Under the pieces are notes generated by a model that saw nothing but the letters and a program-made list of their open reading frames with translations, ran no database searches and had not been told where the DNA came from. Positions 48,905 through 59,810 of a stretch of DNA of 64,000 nucleotides are shown piece after piece (within the stretch, counting starts at the first letter, position 1; each line of letters starts with the position of its first letter). Both the position numbers and the translations under genes were made by a program. Origin of the DNA: Variovorax boronicumulans (GTDB lineage Bacteria > Pseudomonadota > Gammaproteobacteria > Burkholderiales > Burkholderiaceae_C); contig NZ_VEDO01000023.1 in assembly GCF_007677875.1 (NCBI RefSeq), forward strand, positions 1 to 64,000, given 5' to 3'.

Positions 48905-49872
48905 TGCCGGTTCTCACCGCTGCGATCCTCGCCGGCTTCGTCGCCTACGCGGGGGCCTGGTACCTTGGGCGCCTGGAAGGCAACTTCGCGCTGCTGCTGT
49001 TCCTTGCAACGCTCGTCACGGGCCTGTACTGGCTGGCCGAGCGCCTCTATTTCCTGCCGCGCCGGCGCAAGGCCGTGGCGCAGCTCGAGCAGCAGACCGC
49101 GCAACGCCAGCAGGACTTGGCCGCCAAGGGCATCACACAGGTCGACAACGTGGACGTGGCGGAGGCCAAGAGCCGGCTGCTCATGCAGCCCTGGTGGCTG
49201 GACTGGACCGCCGGATTGTTCCCGGTGATCCTGGTCGTATTCCTGCTGCGCTCCTTTCTGTTCGAGCCGTTCAAGATCCCCTCGGGCTCGATGATTCCGA
49301 CGCTGCTCGTGGGCGACCTGATCCTGGTCAACAAGTACCACTACGGCATCCGACTGCCAGTCCTCAACACCAAGATCACCGAAGGCAAGCCGCTGCAGCG
49401 CGGCGACGTGGTGGTGTTCCGCTATCCGCCCAAGCCCAGCCTGGACTACATCAAGCGCGTGGTCGGCGTGCCTGGCGACGAGGTGGCCTACCTGAACAAG
49501 CGCCTGACCGTGAACGGCCAGCCCGTGCCCATCAGTTCCGTGCCCGAGTTCTTCGACCAGGACGCGATGCGCTATTTCAAGCAGTACGAAGAAAAGCTCG
49601 GTGAGAAGCCGCACCGTCTGCTGATCGACGACGACCGTCCGGCCTTCATCCCTGGCGTGGAGAACTTCGCCTTCAAGGACCAGTGCCGCTACAGCGTGGA
49701 AGGCGTGGTCTGCAAGGTGCCCGAGGGCAACTACTTCATGATGGGCGACAACCGCGACAACTCGCTGGACTCGCGCTACTGGGGCTTCGTGCCGGACGCC
49801 AACATCGTCGGCAAGGCCTTCTTCATCTGGATGAACTTCGGCAGTTTCGGGCGCATCGGCGCCTTCAATTGA
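48904..49872 (+). CDS. lepB: Signal peptidase I
   Basis: A 322-residue membrane protease removing signal peptides. Two hydrophobic segments open it (about 5-21 and 28-46), and a third precedes the catalytic domain (about 105-118). The nucleophile is S129 in PSGSMIPTL and the general-base Lys is K184 in YIKRVVGVPGD; GDNRDNSLDSRYWG is the box E motif. It overlaps lepA by one base, the classic lepA-lepB pair. Confidence 0.96.
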   Translation: MPVLTAAILAGFVAYAGAWYLGRLEGNFALLLFLATLVTGLYWLAERLYFLPRRRKAVAQLEQQTAQRQQDLAAKGITQVDNVDVAEAKSRLLMQPWWLDWTAGLFPVILVVFLLRSFLFEPFKIPSGSMIPTLLVGDLILVNKYHYGIRLPVLNTKITEGKPLQRGDVVVFRYPPKPSLDYIKRVVGVPGDEVAYLNKRLTVNGQPVPISSVPEFFDQDAMRYFKQYEEKLGEKPHRLLIDDDRPAFIPGVENFAFKDQCRYSVEGVVCKVPEGNYFMMGDNRDNSLDSRYWGFVPDANIVGKAFFIWMNFGSFGRIGAFN

Positions 49873-49883
49873 GGAGGCAGACA

Positions 49884-50252
49884 GTGCGGACTTTCCTGCA
49901 GCATCGCCGTCTGGGCGGCCGGCAGACCGGCCTGAGTTTTTTCGGCGTGGTCTTCATCGGCGCCATCGTGGTGTTCTGCTTCGTCGTCGGCGCCAAGGTG
50001 GTGCCGACGGTCGTGGAGTACCAGGCGATCCGCAAGGCGGCCGACCGTGCCGCGGCCGGCACCACGGTGGCCGAGGTCCGCGCGCTGTTCGACCGCTCTG
50101 CCGCCGTGGACGATATCTCGTCCATCAAGGGCTCGGATCTTGCCGTCAGCAAGGAAGGCGACAAAGTCGTCGTGGCCTTCGCCTACAACAAGGAAATCGC
50201 GCTGTTCGGCCCAGCCTACCTGCTGCTCAAGTACACGGGCCGGTCCCGCTGA
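49884..50252 (+). CDS. DUF4845 membrane protein between lepB and rnc
   Basis: A 122-residue protein with one N-terminal transmembrane helix (about 19-40) preceded by GGRQTGLSFFGVVFIG, which matches the RQ-x-GL(T/S)-(F)xG opening of DUF4845 and resembles a prepilin-like N-terminus. The rest is probably periplasmic. Its function is unknown, but it is widely conserved in exactly this place in beta- and gammaproteobacteria. The GTG at 49884 follows GAGGAGG at a good distance. Confidence 0.87.
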   Translation: MRTFLQHRRLGGRQTGLSFFGVVFIGAIVVFCFVVGAKVVPTVVEYQAIRKAADRAAAGTTVAEVRALFDRSAAVDDISSIKGSDLAVSKEGDKVVVAFAYNKEIALFGPAYLLLKYTGRSR

Positions 50253-50261
50253 TGTCCCCGA

Positions 50262-50945
50262 GTGAATCCTGACCTGGCGGCGCTGCAGCAGCGCCTGCAT
50301 TACCGCTTCTCCGACGAGCGCCTGCTGCTGCGTGCCGTCACCCACCGCAGCTTCTCGGCCGACCACAACGAGCGCCTGGAATTTCTGGGCGATTCGGTGC
50401 TGAACCTTTCGATCTCCGGCCTGCTGTACCAGCGGCTGGCCGATCTGCCTGAAGGCGACCTCTCGCGCGTGCGCGCCAACCTCGTCAAGCAGGACACGCT
50501 GCACGGCATCGCCCTCGGCCTGGACCTGGCCGCGGTGCTGCGCCTGGGCGAGGGCGAGGCGCGCTCGGGCGGCTTCAAGCGGCCGTCCATCCTGGCCGAT
50601 GCGCTGGAGGCGGTGATCGGCGCCACCTACCTGGACGGCGGCTTCGCGTCGGCCGAAGCTCTCGTGCAGCGCCTGTTCGCCAAGATTGCGATCAACCCGC
50701 AGATGCAGGCCATCGGCAAGGACGCGAAGACGGCCTTGCAGGAGTGGCTGCAAGGCCGCAAGATGAAGCTGCCGGCCTACACCGTGGTCAGCACGCTGGG
50801 CGCGGCCCATAGCCAGACCTTCGACGTAGAGTGCGCCATCGAGGAGTTGGGTCTGCGCGAACGCGGCATCGGCGGCTCCCGCCGCGCCGGCGAGCAGGCC
50901 GCCGCTGCTGCGATGCTGGCCAAACTGAAAGCGAGCAAGCCATGA
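50262..50945 (+). CDS. rnc: Ribonuclease III
   Basis: A 227-residue double-strand-specific endonuclease. The signature [11 protein letters not shown] (38-48) carries catalytic acidic residues, with a further conserved [15 protein letters not shown] (about 110). A double-stranded RNA-binding domain occupies about 155-225 ([10 protein letters not shown], then FDVECAI). The start is GTG at 50262. It overlaps era by ATGA, the conserved rnc-era-recO order. Confidence 0.96.
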   Translation: MNPDLAALQQRLHYRFSDERLLLRAVTHRSFSADHNERLEFLGDSVLNLSISGLLYQRLADLPEGDLSRVRANLVKQDTLHGIALGLDLAAVLRLGEGEARSGGFKRPSILADALEAVIGATYLDGGFASAEALVQRLFAKIAINPQMQAIGKDAKTALQEWLQGRKMKLPAYTVVSTLGAAHSQTFDVECAIEELGLRERGIGGSRRAGEQAAAAAMLAKLKASKP

Positions 50946-51886
50946 GCGAGCCAAATGTCCCCACGGTGCCCGAGGCACCCCCTTCCTCCGATGGCCAGCG
51001 CTGCGGCCTGATCGCCATCGTCGGCAAGCCCAACGTGGGCAAGTCCACGCTGCTCAACGCGCTGGTGGGCCAGAAGATCAGCATCACCTCGCGCAAGGCG
51101 CAGACCACGCGCCACCGCATCACGGGCATGCGCACCGTGGGCGCCACGCAGTTCGTGTTCGTCGACACCCCGGGCTTCCAGACCCGGCACGACAACGCGC
51201 TGAACCGTTCGCTGAACAAGACCGTGCTGGGCGCCGTCGGCGACGTGGACCTGGTGCTGTTCGTGGTCGAGGCCGGCAGCTTCACGCTGGCCGATGCCAA
51301 GGTGCTGTCGCTGCTCAAGCCGGGCGTACCGGTCGTGTTGCTGGCGAACAAGCTGGACAACGTTCACCGCCGCGCGGAGATCGCGCCGTGGCTCAAGTCC
51401 ATGCAGGAGCGCCATGCCTTCGCCGAGTTCGTGCCCATGTCGGCCAAGAACCCCAAGGACATCGAGCGCCTGTTCGCCATCTGCGAGAAGTATTTGCCCG
51501 AGCAGGCCTGGTGGTATGCCGAGGACGAACTGACCGACCGCAGCGAGAAGTTCCTGGTCAGCGAGACCATCCGCGAGAAGCTGTTCCGGCTGACCGGCGA
51601 CGAGCTACCCTACACCTCCACCGTCGTGATCGACCAGTTCAACGAGGAGCCCGGCAAGACCAGCAGCCGCATGGTGCGCATCGCCGCCACCATCGTGGTC
51701 GAGCGCGACGGGCACAAGGCCATGGTGATCGGCGACAAGGGCGAACGCATCAAGCGCATCGGCACCGAGGCGCGCGTCGAGCTCGAGAAGCTGCTCGACG
51801 CCAAGGTCTTCATCGAGTTGTGGGTCAAGGTGCGTTCGGGCTGGGCCGACGACGAAGCGCGCGTGCGCTCGTTCGGTTACGAGTGA
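50942..51886 (+). CDS. era: GTPase Era
   Basis: A 314-residue GTPase needed for 16S rRNA maturation and 30S assembly. G1 is GKPNVGKST (about 28-36), G3 DTPGFQ, G4 NKLD, and the C-terminal KH domain has [20 protein letters not shown]. An acidic/Pro-rich N-terminal extension of about 20 residues precedes the G domain. A related in-frame ATG further upstream lies within rnc and is rejected. Confidence 0.97.
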   Translation: MSEPNVPTVPEAPPSSDGQRCGLIAIVGKPNVGKSTLLNALVGQKISITSRKAQTTRHRITGMRTVGATQFVFVDTPGFQTRHDNALNRSLNKTVLGAVGDVDLVLFVVEAGSFTLADAKVLSLLKPGVPVVLLANKLDNVHRRAEIAPWLKSMQERHAFAEFVPMSAKNPKDIERLFAICEKYLPEQAWWYAEDELTDRSEKFLVSETIREKLFRLTGDELPYTSTVVIDQFNEEPGKTSSRMVRIAATIVVERDGHKAMVIGDKGERIKRIGTEARVELEKLLDAKVFIELWVKVRSGWADDEARVRSFGYE

Positions 51887-51890
51887 GCAT

Positions 51891-52640
51891 GTGGCCGTTC
51901 GACGCGTCCTCGACGAGCCGGCCTATGTGCTGCACCGCTACGACTGGAGCGAGTCCAGCCTGATCCTGGACGTGTTCACGCGCCGCCACGGCCGGGTAGC
52001 GCTGGTGGCCAAAGGCGCCAAGCGGCCCAGTTCGAGTTTTCGCCCCGTGCTGCTGCCGCTGCAGGCCTTGCGCCTGGCCTTCGGCGGCGATGGCGAGATC
52101 CGCACGCTCAAGGGCGCGGAGTGGGGCGGCGGCCATGTCATGCCGACCGGCGACGCGTTGCTGGCCGGCTACTACCTCAACGAGCTGCTGCAGCGCCTGC
52201 TGGCGCGCGAGGATGCGCATCCCGAACTCTTCGATGCCTACGGCCAGGCCGTGGCGCTGCTGGCATCCGAGCACGGCGAGGCGCTGCAGCCCGTGCTGCG
52301 CGCCTTCGAGCTGCTGCTGCTGCGCGAGACCGGCGTGCTGCCCGCATTGGATCTGCAGACCGCCACGCTGGCACCGCTCGATCCGGCCACCCAGTACACC
52401 CTGGTGCCCGAGGGCGGCCTGCGCGAGCGCCACGGCGACGACCGGGCCGGCCTGTCGGGCGCGCAATGGGCTGCTCTGCACGACGCCATGCAGGACGCGG
52501 CGCCCTTCATGGCCACGCTGCATGCGGGCGCCCACCTGGCGTCCGCGCTCAAGCCGCAGCTGCGCACCGTGCTGCACTACCATTGCGGCGGCACCCCGCT
52601 GCACACACGGCAGCTGATGATGGACCTGCAAGCCCTATGA
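51891..52640 (+). CDS. recO: DNA repair protein RecO
   Basis: A 249-residue recombination mediator that helps load RecA at gaps with Rec[21 protein letters not shown] and [19 protein letters not shown] belong to the N-terminal OB fold; a helical domain follows. No zinc-binding Cys cluster is present, usual in proteobacteria. It starts with GTG at 51891, four bases after era, and overlaps pdxJ by ATGA. Confidence 0.93.
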   Translation: MAVRRVLDEPAYVLHRYDWSESSLILDVFTRRHGRVALVAKGAKRPSSSFRPVLLPLQALRLAFGGDGEIRTLKGAEWGGGHVMPTGDALLAGYYLNELLQRLLAREDAHPELFDAYGQAVALLASEHGEALQPVLRAFELLLLRETGVLPALDLQTATLAPLDPATQYTLVPEGGLRERHGDDRAGLSGAQWAALHDAMQDAAPFMATLHAGAHLASALKPQLRTVLHYHCGGTPLHTRQLMMDLQAL

Positions 52641-53392
52641 CCACCCACTCCCCCAAGCGTTGCGCGCTGTCCGTCAACGTCAACAAGGTCGCGCTGGTGC
52701 GCAACACGCGGCACCTGGGCATCCCGAGCGTGCTGCGCGCGGCGGAGCTGTGCCTCGCGGCCGGCGCGCAAGGCATCACCGTGCACCCGCGGCCCGATGC
52801 GCGCCACATCCGCGCCGACGACGTGCACGAACTGGCCGCGCTCATGAAAGCCTGGCCCGACCGCGAATACAACATCGAAGGCAACCCGTTCCAGAACCTC
52901 ATGGACTTCGTGCGCGCCGTGCGGCCCGCGCAGTGCACCTTCGTGCCCGACAGCGAAGACCAGTTCACGAGCGACCATGGTTGGGATCTGGCCAAGGACG
53001 GTGAGCGGTTGCGCCCGCTGATCGCCGAGGCCCAGGCCCTGGGTGTGCGTGTAAGCCTGTTCATGGACCCGCTGCCGCCAGCCATGAACGCGGCCCGCGC
53101 CGTGGGCGCCGACCGTGTGGAGCTCTACACCGAGCCCTATGCGGCGGCCTTCGGCGGCCCGCGCCAGGCCGAGGTGCTGCAGGCCTTCGCGCAGTCTGCC
53201 CAGGCAGCGGCTGCGGCCGGCCTGGGCGTCAACGCCGGCCACGATCTCAACCGCGACAACCTCACGCCTTTCCTGGCCGCCTGTCCGGCCGTGCAGGAGG
53301 TCTCCATCGGCCACGCCCTCGTCGCCGATGCGCTGGAGCTGGGCTACAGCGAAACTGTGCGCGCCTACCTGGCCTGCATCGCCGCCGCATGA
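52637..53392 (+). CDS. pdxJ: Pyridoxine 5'-phosphate synthase
   Basis: A 251-residue TIM-barrel enzyme that forms pyridoxine 5'-phosphate, the last step of the DXP-dependent vitamin B6 route. [15 protein letters not shown] is the conserved opening, HPRPDARHI the phosphate/catalytic loop, NIEGNP and [15 protein letters not shown] follow, and [13 protein letters not shown] is near the C-terminus. Both its ends overlap neighbours by ATGA. Confidence 0.96.
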   Translation: MTTHSPKRCALSVNVNKVALVRNTRHLGIPSVLRAAELCLAAGAQGITVHPRPDARHIRADDVHELAALMKAWPDREYNIEGNPFQNLMDFVRAVRPAQCTFVPDSEDQFTSDHGWDLAKDGERLRPLIAEAQALGVRVSLFMDPLPPAMNAARAVGADRVELYTEPYAAAFGGPRQAEVLQAFAQSAQAAAAAGLGVNAGHDLNRDNLTPFLAACPAVQEVSIGHALVADALELGYSETVRAYLACIAAA

Positions 53393-53781
53393 TTTTTGGC
53401 CTGGGCACCGACATCTGCGACGTGCGGCGGATCCGCGAGAGCGTGGAGCGCCATGGCGAACGCTTCGCCGAAAAGGTGCTCAGCGACGCCGAACTGGCCG
53501 TCTACCGCCGCCGCAGCGAACGCTGGCCCGACCGCGGCCTGCGTTACCTGGCCACGCGTTTCTCGGCCAAGGAGGCCTTCAGCAAGGCCATCGGCCTGGG
53601 CATGCGCATGCCCATGACCTGGCGCAGCTGCGAGATCGCCAATCTGGCGAGCGGCCAGCCCGTCATCGTGCTGCACGGCGCGCTCAAGAGCTGGTTCGAG
53701 GCGCAGGGCCTCAGGGCCCATGTCACGTTGACCGACGAGACCGACTACGCGGCCAGCTTCGTGGTGGTCGAAAAGAACTGA
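53389..53781 (+). CDS. acpS: Holo-[acyl-carrier-protein] synthase
   Basis: A 130-residue phosphopantetheinyl transferase that activates Acp[13 protein letters not shown] gives the Mg-binding Asp and [13 protein letters not shown] the conserved Glu/Lys motif. Trimeric AcpS proteins are of this size. It overlaps pdxJ by ATGA, the usual pdxJ-acpS pair. Confidence 0.96.
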   Translation: MIFGLGTDICDVRRIRESVERHGERFAEKVLSDAELAVYRRRSERWPDRGLRYLATRFSAKEAFSKAIGLGMRMPMTWRSCEIANLASGQPVIVLHGALKSWFEAQGLRAHVTLTDETDYAASFVVVEKN

Positions 53782-53783
53782 AG

Positions 53784-54863
53784 ATGCAACACGCCCCCCT
53801 GATCCTCGACATCGCCGGCACGGCCCTGACCGACGACGATCGCCGCCGCCTGAGCCATCCGCTCGTGGGCGGCATGATCCTGTTCACGCGCAACTGGCAG
53901 GACCGCGCCCAGCTGACGGCCCTGTGCACCGAGATCCATCGCCTGCGCCCCGACCTGCTCATTTGCGTGGACCACGAAGGCGGGCGCGTACAGCGCTTCA
54001 AAAGCGACGGCTTTACGCACCTGCCGCCCATGCGCGCGCTGGGCGATCTTTGGCTCAAGGCCGAGGAACAGCGGCCAGGCGAGGGCGCGATGGCGGCCAT
54101 GGCGGCTGCCACGGCCTGCGGCTACGTGCTGGGCTCCGAATTGCGCGCCTGCGGGGTGGACTTCAGCTTCACCCCCGTGCTGGACCTGGACCACGGCGGC
54201 AGCGGCGTGATCGGCGAGCGCGCCTTCGCGCGCGACCCGCGCGTCGTGGCGATGCTGGCGCGCTGCCTGGCCCAGGGCCTGCTGCAGGCCGGCATGGCCA
54301 ATTGCGGCAAGCACTTTCCCGGCCACGGCTTCGTGCGCGCCGACTCGCACACCGACACACCGGTCGACCGCCGCAGCCTCAAAGCCATCCTGGCGGACGA
54401 CGCCCAGCCCTACCGCTGGCTGGATGGCGTGCTGACGGCCGTGATGCCCGCGCACGTGGTCTACACCAAGGTCGATGCGCGGCCGGCCGGCTTCTCTCCG
54501 CGCTGGCTGCAGGACATCCTGCGCGGGCAACTGGGCTTCGACGGTGCGGTGTTCAGCGACGACCTGAGCATGGCCGGCGCACGCCAGCTGGACGGCCGTA
54601 CGCTGTCCTACACCGAGGCGGCCCTGGCCGCGCTGCAGGCGGGCTGCGATCTGGCGCTGCTGTGCAACCAGTCGCTGGGCGAGGGCGCGGCCCTGGACGA
54701 ACTCATCGACGGCCTCGCCCGGGCCCAGCTGGAGGGCCGTTGGCAGCCGTCCGAGGCCTCCGAGCAGCGCCGCCTGGCGCTGCTGCCACGCACCGCAGCA
54801 ACCGAATGGGACGCGCTCATGACGCAGCCGGCCTACATGCAGGCGCTCTGGAAACTGCCCTGA
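53784..54863 (+). CDS. nagZ: Beta-N-acetylhexosaminidase
   Basis: A 359-residue family GH3 enzyme of peptidoglycan recycling that removes GlcNAc from muropeptides in the cytoplasm. VDHEGGRVQRF (62-72), KHFPGHG (176-182) with the mobile catalytic-loop His, and VFSDDLSMAGA (256-266) with the nucleophile Asp are all present. It has no signal peptide. It lies two bases after acpS and ends the long rightward block; it converges on the Hsp70-like gene. Confidence 0.96.
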   Translation: MQHAPLILDIAGTALTDDDRRRLSHPLVGGMILFTRNWQDRAQLTALCTEIHRLRPDLLICVDHEGGRVQRFKSDGFTHLPPMRALGDLWLKAEEQRPGEGAMAAMAAATACGYVLGSELRACGVDFSFTPVLDLDHGGSGVIGERAFARDPRVVAMLARCLAQGLLQAGMANCGKHFPGHGFVRADSHTDTPVDRRSLKAILADDAQPYRWLDGVLTAVMPAHVVYTKVDARPAGFSPRWLQDILRGQLGFDGAVFSDDLSMAGARQLDGRTLSYTEAALAALQAGCDLALLCNQSLGEGAALDELIDGLARAQLEGRWQPSEASEQRRLALLPRTAATEWDALMTQPAYMQALWKLP

Positions 54864-54867
54864 GGTT

Positions 54868-56136
54868 TCAGGCGCCGTACAGCGTACGGGCCTGGTAGGC
54901 GAGGCCGGCCGCCACGCCGCCGAACAGATCGCCCTCGACCAGCGGCACGCCCGCGAAGCCGGCCTGCAGCGCGGCTTGGAACGGCCGCAGTGCCGACGAG
55001 CCGCCGGTCAGGTAAATGGCTTGCAGGTCGCCGGGCGCGATGCCGGCCGCGCGCACGCAGTCGTGTGCGCACGCGACGACGCGCGCGAGCAGCGCGTCGA
55101 GCTCCTCGGCCAGCTGCGCGGGCGTCAGCGCGATGGACAGACCCTGCTCGATGCAGTCAAGCGCCATCGCGCTCTCGGCATCGCTGCGCGAGGTGGCGAT
55201 CTTGGCCCGCTCCACGGTTTCGGCGATCCGGTGGCCCTGGCCTTCGGCCACCACGCGCAGCAACCTGTCGTGCAGGCGCAGGTCGCTGTAGTTCACGCGC
55301 AGTGCCCGCGCCTCGCGCAAGGCGCGCGGCCCCGAGACCCAGTGGATCAGGTGCCAGGACGAGAGCTCGAAGAACATGGCGCTGGGCACCTCGCGCCCGT
55401 CCGGCCCGTGGTGGCCCCGGCCCAGCACCGGCATCACGCGCGCGAGGTTGAGGCGCTGGTCGAAGTCGGTGCCGCCGATGTGCACGCCACGCGTGGCCAG
55501 CACATCGGCGCTGCGGTACGTCGCGCCGCTGCGGGCGGGCGCCAGCCGAACGACCGTGAAGTCCGAAGTGCCACCGCCGATGTCGGCGACCAGCACCAGC
55601 GACTCGCCGGCGATGCGGCGCTCGTAGTCCAGTGCGGCGGCGATGGGCTCGAACTGGAAGGCGACGTCCTCAAAGCCCGCGCTCAGTGCGGCGGCGCGCA
55701 GGCTGTCTTCGGCCTGGCGGTCGCGCGCAGGATCGTCGTCGACGAAGTGCACGGGCCGGCCCAGCACCACGCGGCGCGGGCGGGCGCCCAGCGCGCGTTC
55801 GGCGCGCGTGGCCAGCTCTGCCAGGAACAGCGCCACCACGTCCTGGAAACGCACCAGTTGGTCGCCGATGGCCGTGGTCTCCTGCATCAGCGCGCTGCCC
55901 AGCACGCTCTTGAGCGAGCGCATCAGCCGGCCCTCCAGGCCCGCCAGGTACTGCTCCATGGCGTCGCGGCCGAAGTGGCGCAGGTCCTCCTCGGTGTTGT
56001 AGAAGACGGCCGTTGGCAGCGTGGTGGCCGCACCTTCCACGGCCAGGGCCTGGGCCAGACCGTCCGCGCCCACCCAGGCGACGGCGGAATTGGAGGTGCC
56101 GAAGTCGATGCCGAGCGCCGGCGAGGCGGTCTTCAC
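54868..56136 (-). CDS. Hsp70-family protein (YegD-like)
   Basis: A 422-residue protein with only the actin/Hsp70 ATPase domain. Phosphate 1 is GIDFGTSNSAVAWVG, phosphate 2 VADIGGGTSDFTVVRL and the adenosine motif YLTGGSSALRPF. It lacks the substrate-binding half of DnaK and no DnaJ/GrpE gene is near; E. coli YegD has the same form, function unknown. The GTG start overlaps the MscS-like stop (GTGA), suggesting co-expression with a membrane channel. Confidence 0.9.
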   Translation of the reverse strand: MKTASPALGIDFGTSNSAVAWVGADGLAQALAVEGAATTLPTAVFYNTEEDLRHFGRDAMEQYLAGLEGRLMRSLKSVLGSALMQETTAIGDQLVRFQDVVALFLAELATRAERALGARPRRVVLGRPVHFVDDDPARDRQAEDSLRAAALSAGFEDVAFQFEPIAAALDYERRIAGESLVLVADIGGGTSDFTVVRLAPARSGATYRSADVLATRGVHIGGTDFDQRLNLARVMPVLGRGHHGPDGREVPSAMFFELSSWHLIHWVSGPRALREARALRVNYSDLRLHDRLLRVVAEGQGHRIAETVERAKIATSRSDAESAMALDCIEQGLSIALTPAQLAEELDALLARVVACAHDCVRAAGIAPGDLQAIYLTGGSSALRPFQAALQAGFAGVPLVEGDLFGGVAAGLAYQARTLYGA

Positions 56137-56705
56137 AGCGACAGCGTGCCCGGGTCGGTGCGCCAGCGGCGCAGCGACTTCTGGAAGAACAGCGCGTTGG
56201 GCACCTGCAGCAGCGCACCGGCATGCTCGGGCGTCACATCCTCCAGCGTGGTGTAGACCAGCTGGATGTCGACCACGCGGCCCTTGATGCCGGGCTTGTC
56301 GCCCGCGTCGATGAGCTCGACGACGTCACCCAAACGGAATGGGCGCGTGCTGAAGATCAGCACCGCGCAGAACAGGTTGGACAGCACGCTCCAGGCCGCG
56401 AAGAAGGCCACGGCGGCCACCGTCACGAAGCCCGTGAACCCCGTCCACAGCACGGTGGCTGACACGCCGAGGCGTTCCATCACGAGCAGGAAGGCTGCGC
56501 CGTAGATCAGGTAGCGCAGCATGTTGCGCACCGGCGCGACGAGGTCGGTTGGCAGCTGGTAGCGCTGGCCCACACGCGCCACGATGCGGCGCAACAGGTA
56601 CTGCAGCAGCCAAGCCGCCACCAGGATGCCGAGGATCTGCAGCCCCGGCACGATGAGGTCGATCCACTCGTGCGCCCACAGGGGCAGGTAGTCGCGCAGC
56701 CGCAA
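56133..56705 (-). CDS. Small mechanosensitive ion channel (MscS family)
   Basis: A 190-residue MscS-type channel. Three transmembrane segments are visible: about 18-38, 55-73 and the pore helix about 78-105, followed by the beta domain (FRLGDVVEL, then GRVVDIQLVYTTLED). It lacks most of the C-terminal cage of E. coli MscS (286 residues), so it may be a reduced form. The start codon is a TTG four bases after lysS, with no strong ribosome site; the reading depends on coupling to lysS. Confidence 0.87.
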   Translation of the reverse strand: MRLRDYLPLWAHEWIDLIVPGLQILGILVAAWLLQYLLRRIVARVGQRYQLPTDLVAPVRNMLRYLIYGAAFLLVMERLGVSATVLWTGFTGFVTVAAVAFFAAWSVLSNLFCAVLIFSTRPFRLGDVVELIDAGDKPGIKGRVVDIQLVYTTLEDVTPEHAGALLQVPNALFFQKSLRRWRTDPGTLSL

Positions 56706-56709
56706 GCGC

Positions 56710-58239
<1,530 letters not shown>

Positions 58240-58302
58240 GGCTGGAAAAGAACGGAAGGCGCGCCGGCGGGTTGCCTGCGGCGAACCCGCCATTTTAGAA
58301 GC

Positions 58303-58863
58303 TCAATGCGACACCCCGTCGCGGGCCAGCACCTTGCGCGCCGTGCGCCAGAGGATCAGCAGGTCCAGGCGCAGGCTGTGGTGCTGCAGGTACCAGTGGT
58401 CGAAGTCGACCTTGACCGGAATTGGCAGGTCATCGCGACCGTTGATCTGGGCCCAGCCCGTCAGGCCGGGTGCCAAAGCGTCGATGCCACGCTGGGTGCG
58501 CAGCGCGATGAGGTCGTGCTGGTTGAACAGGGCGGGGCGGGGGCCGACGAAGCTCATGTCGCCCCGCAGGATGCTCCAGAGTTGGGGCAATTCGTCCAGG
58601 CTGCTGCGGCGCAGGAAGCTGCCGATTGGGGTGAGGTACTGCTCGGGGCGTTCGAGCAGGTGGGTGGCCACGGCGGGCGTGTCGGTGCGCATGCTGCGGA
58701 ACTTGGGCATGCGGAAGATGCGGTTGTGGCGGCCAATGCGGTCGGACCAGTAGAGGGCGGGGCCGGGGGAGGTGAGGCGGACCAGCAGCGCGATCGATAG
58801 AAGGGGCAGGGCCAGCAGGGGCACAAGCGCGAGCGTGAGCGCGATGTCTAGCGCGCGTTTCAT
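58303..58863 (-). CDS. Undecaprenyl-phosphate sugar transferase (short WcaJ/PglC-type)
   Basis: A 186-residue phosphoglycosyl transferase. One membrane-embedded helix opens it (about 5-27), then GPALYWSDRIGRHNRIFRMP and KFRSMR, the catalytic DELPQLW motif (about 95), SFVGPRP and the C-terminal WAQINGRDD. It moves a sugar phosphate from a UDP-sugar to undecaprenyl phosphate, the first membrane step of O-antigen or capsule repeat assembly. It has only the catalytic domain, not the CoA-binding-fold and extra helices of WcaJ. Its ATG overlaps the epimerase stop. Confidence 0.93.
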   Translation of the reverse strand: MKRALDIALTLALVPLLALPLLSIALLVRLTSPGPALYWSDRIGRHNRIFRMPKFRSMRTDTPAVATHLLERPEQYLTPIGSFLRRSSLDELPQLWSILRGDMSFVGPRPALFNQHDLIALRTQRGIDALAPGLTGWAQINGRDDLPIPVKVDFDHWYLQHHSLRLDLLILWRTARKVLARDGVSH

Positions 58864-59810
58864 GGCTGCATTCCCTGCAGCGCGCGGCGCAGGCCTTCGT
58901 CGACGCTGACGGGGGGGGACCAGCCCAACCGTGTGTGGGCCTTGCTGATGTCGAGCTGCAGGCTGCCGCACAACTGCTGGAACATAGCCCGCCGACCCGT
59001 GAATTCGGCCACCGCGCGCAGCAGGCCCACAGGTGCCGGCAGTAGCAGAGCCCGTGTCCCCATGGCATGGGCGATCGACCGGACGAAGGCGGGCGTGGAG
59101 CAGTCGTGGCCGTCGCTGATCAGGAAGATTTCGTTCGCGGCCGAGGGATGACGGGTGCACAGCAGGATGAAGTTCACGAGGTTGTCCACGCCGATCCAAC
59201 TGCGCAGGTTGTGCACGCGGGCGAGGGGAAGCGGGACATGGCGACGGACCAACTGAGCAAGGCGCGGGAAGTTGCCGGGCGCGCCGGGCCCGTAGACCAG
59301 TGGCGGACGAATCGTCACCGTCTCCATGCCCGTGGAACGGCCGATCCGCTGAACGACCCGTTCGGCGTCGTGCTTGGACCTGGCGTAGTGCGTGAGCGGT
59401 TGGGGTGCTGACGCCTCGTCGAAGGGTGCATTGCCGGCCGGACCGAGGACACCCACGGAACTGAGCAGCACGAACCGCCGCACGCCCGCGCTGGCCGCTT
59501 GAAGGGCAAGGTTCTCGGTTTCCACGACGTTGGTGCGCCGAAATGCTGCCATCGGATCCGCGTCCGACTCGCGCAGGACGTGGGCACGGCCCGCGGCGTG
59601 AATGACGACGCTTACGCCCCGCAGCGCCGCGGACCAGTCGTGCATGCCATCGAACGAGCCCACCTGCACGTGCCGGATGCCGTCTCCGCACGGCAGCCGG
59701 TCGGGACTGCGGCTGGCAAGCACGACGTCCGTTGCGCCGGACCGTGCCAGCGCACCTGCGATGTGCCGGCCGATGAAGCCGCTGGCGCCGGTGACCAGGA
59801 TGCCCGTCAC
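58860..59810 (-). CDS. NAD-dependent epimerase/dehydratase
   Basis: A 316-residue extended short-chain dehydrogenase. GILVTGASGFIGRHIAG binds NAD(P); SSVGVLG and YARSK (YxxxK) form the active site. Its pairing with a short sugar transferase recalls the WbpV/WbpK-WbpL arrangement, where the reductase makes UDP-N-acetylfucosamine or a similar sugar, so it may provide the initiating sugar. The GTG at 59810 overlaps the upstream glycosyltransferase stop (GTGA). Exact sugar is unknown. Confidence 0.88.
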   Translation of the reverse strand: MTGILVTGASGFIGRHIAGALARSGATDVVLASRSPDRLPCGDGIRHVQVGSFDGMHDWSAALRGVSVVIHAAGRAHVLRESDADPMAAFRRTNVVETENLALQAASAGVRRFVLLSSVGVLGPAGNAPFDEASAPQPLTHYARSKHDAERVVQRIGRSTGMETVTIRPPLVYGPGAPGNFPRLAQLVRRHVPLPLARVHNLRSWIGVDNLVNFILLCTRHPSAANEIFLISDGHDCSTPAFVRSIAHAMGTRALLLPAPVGLLRAVAEFTGRRAMFQQLCGSLQLDISKAHTRLGWSPPVSVDEGLRRALQGMQP

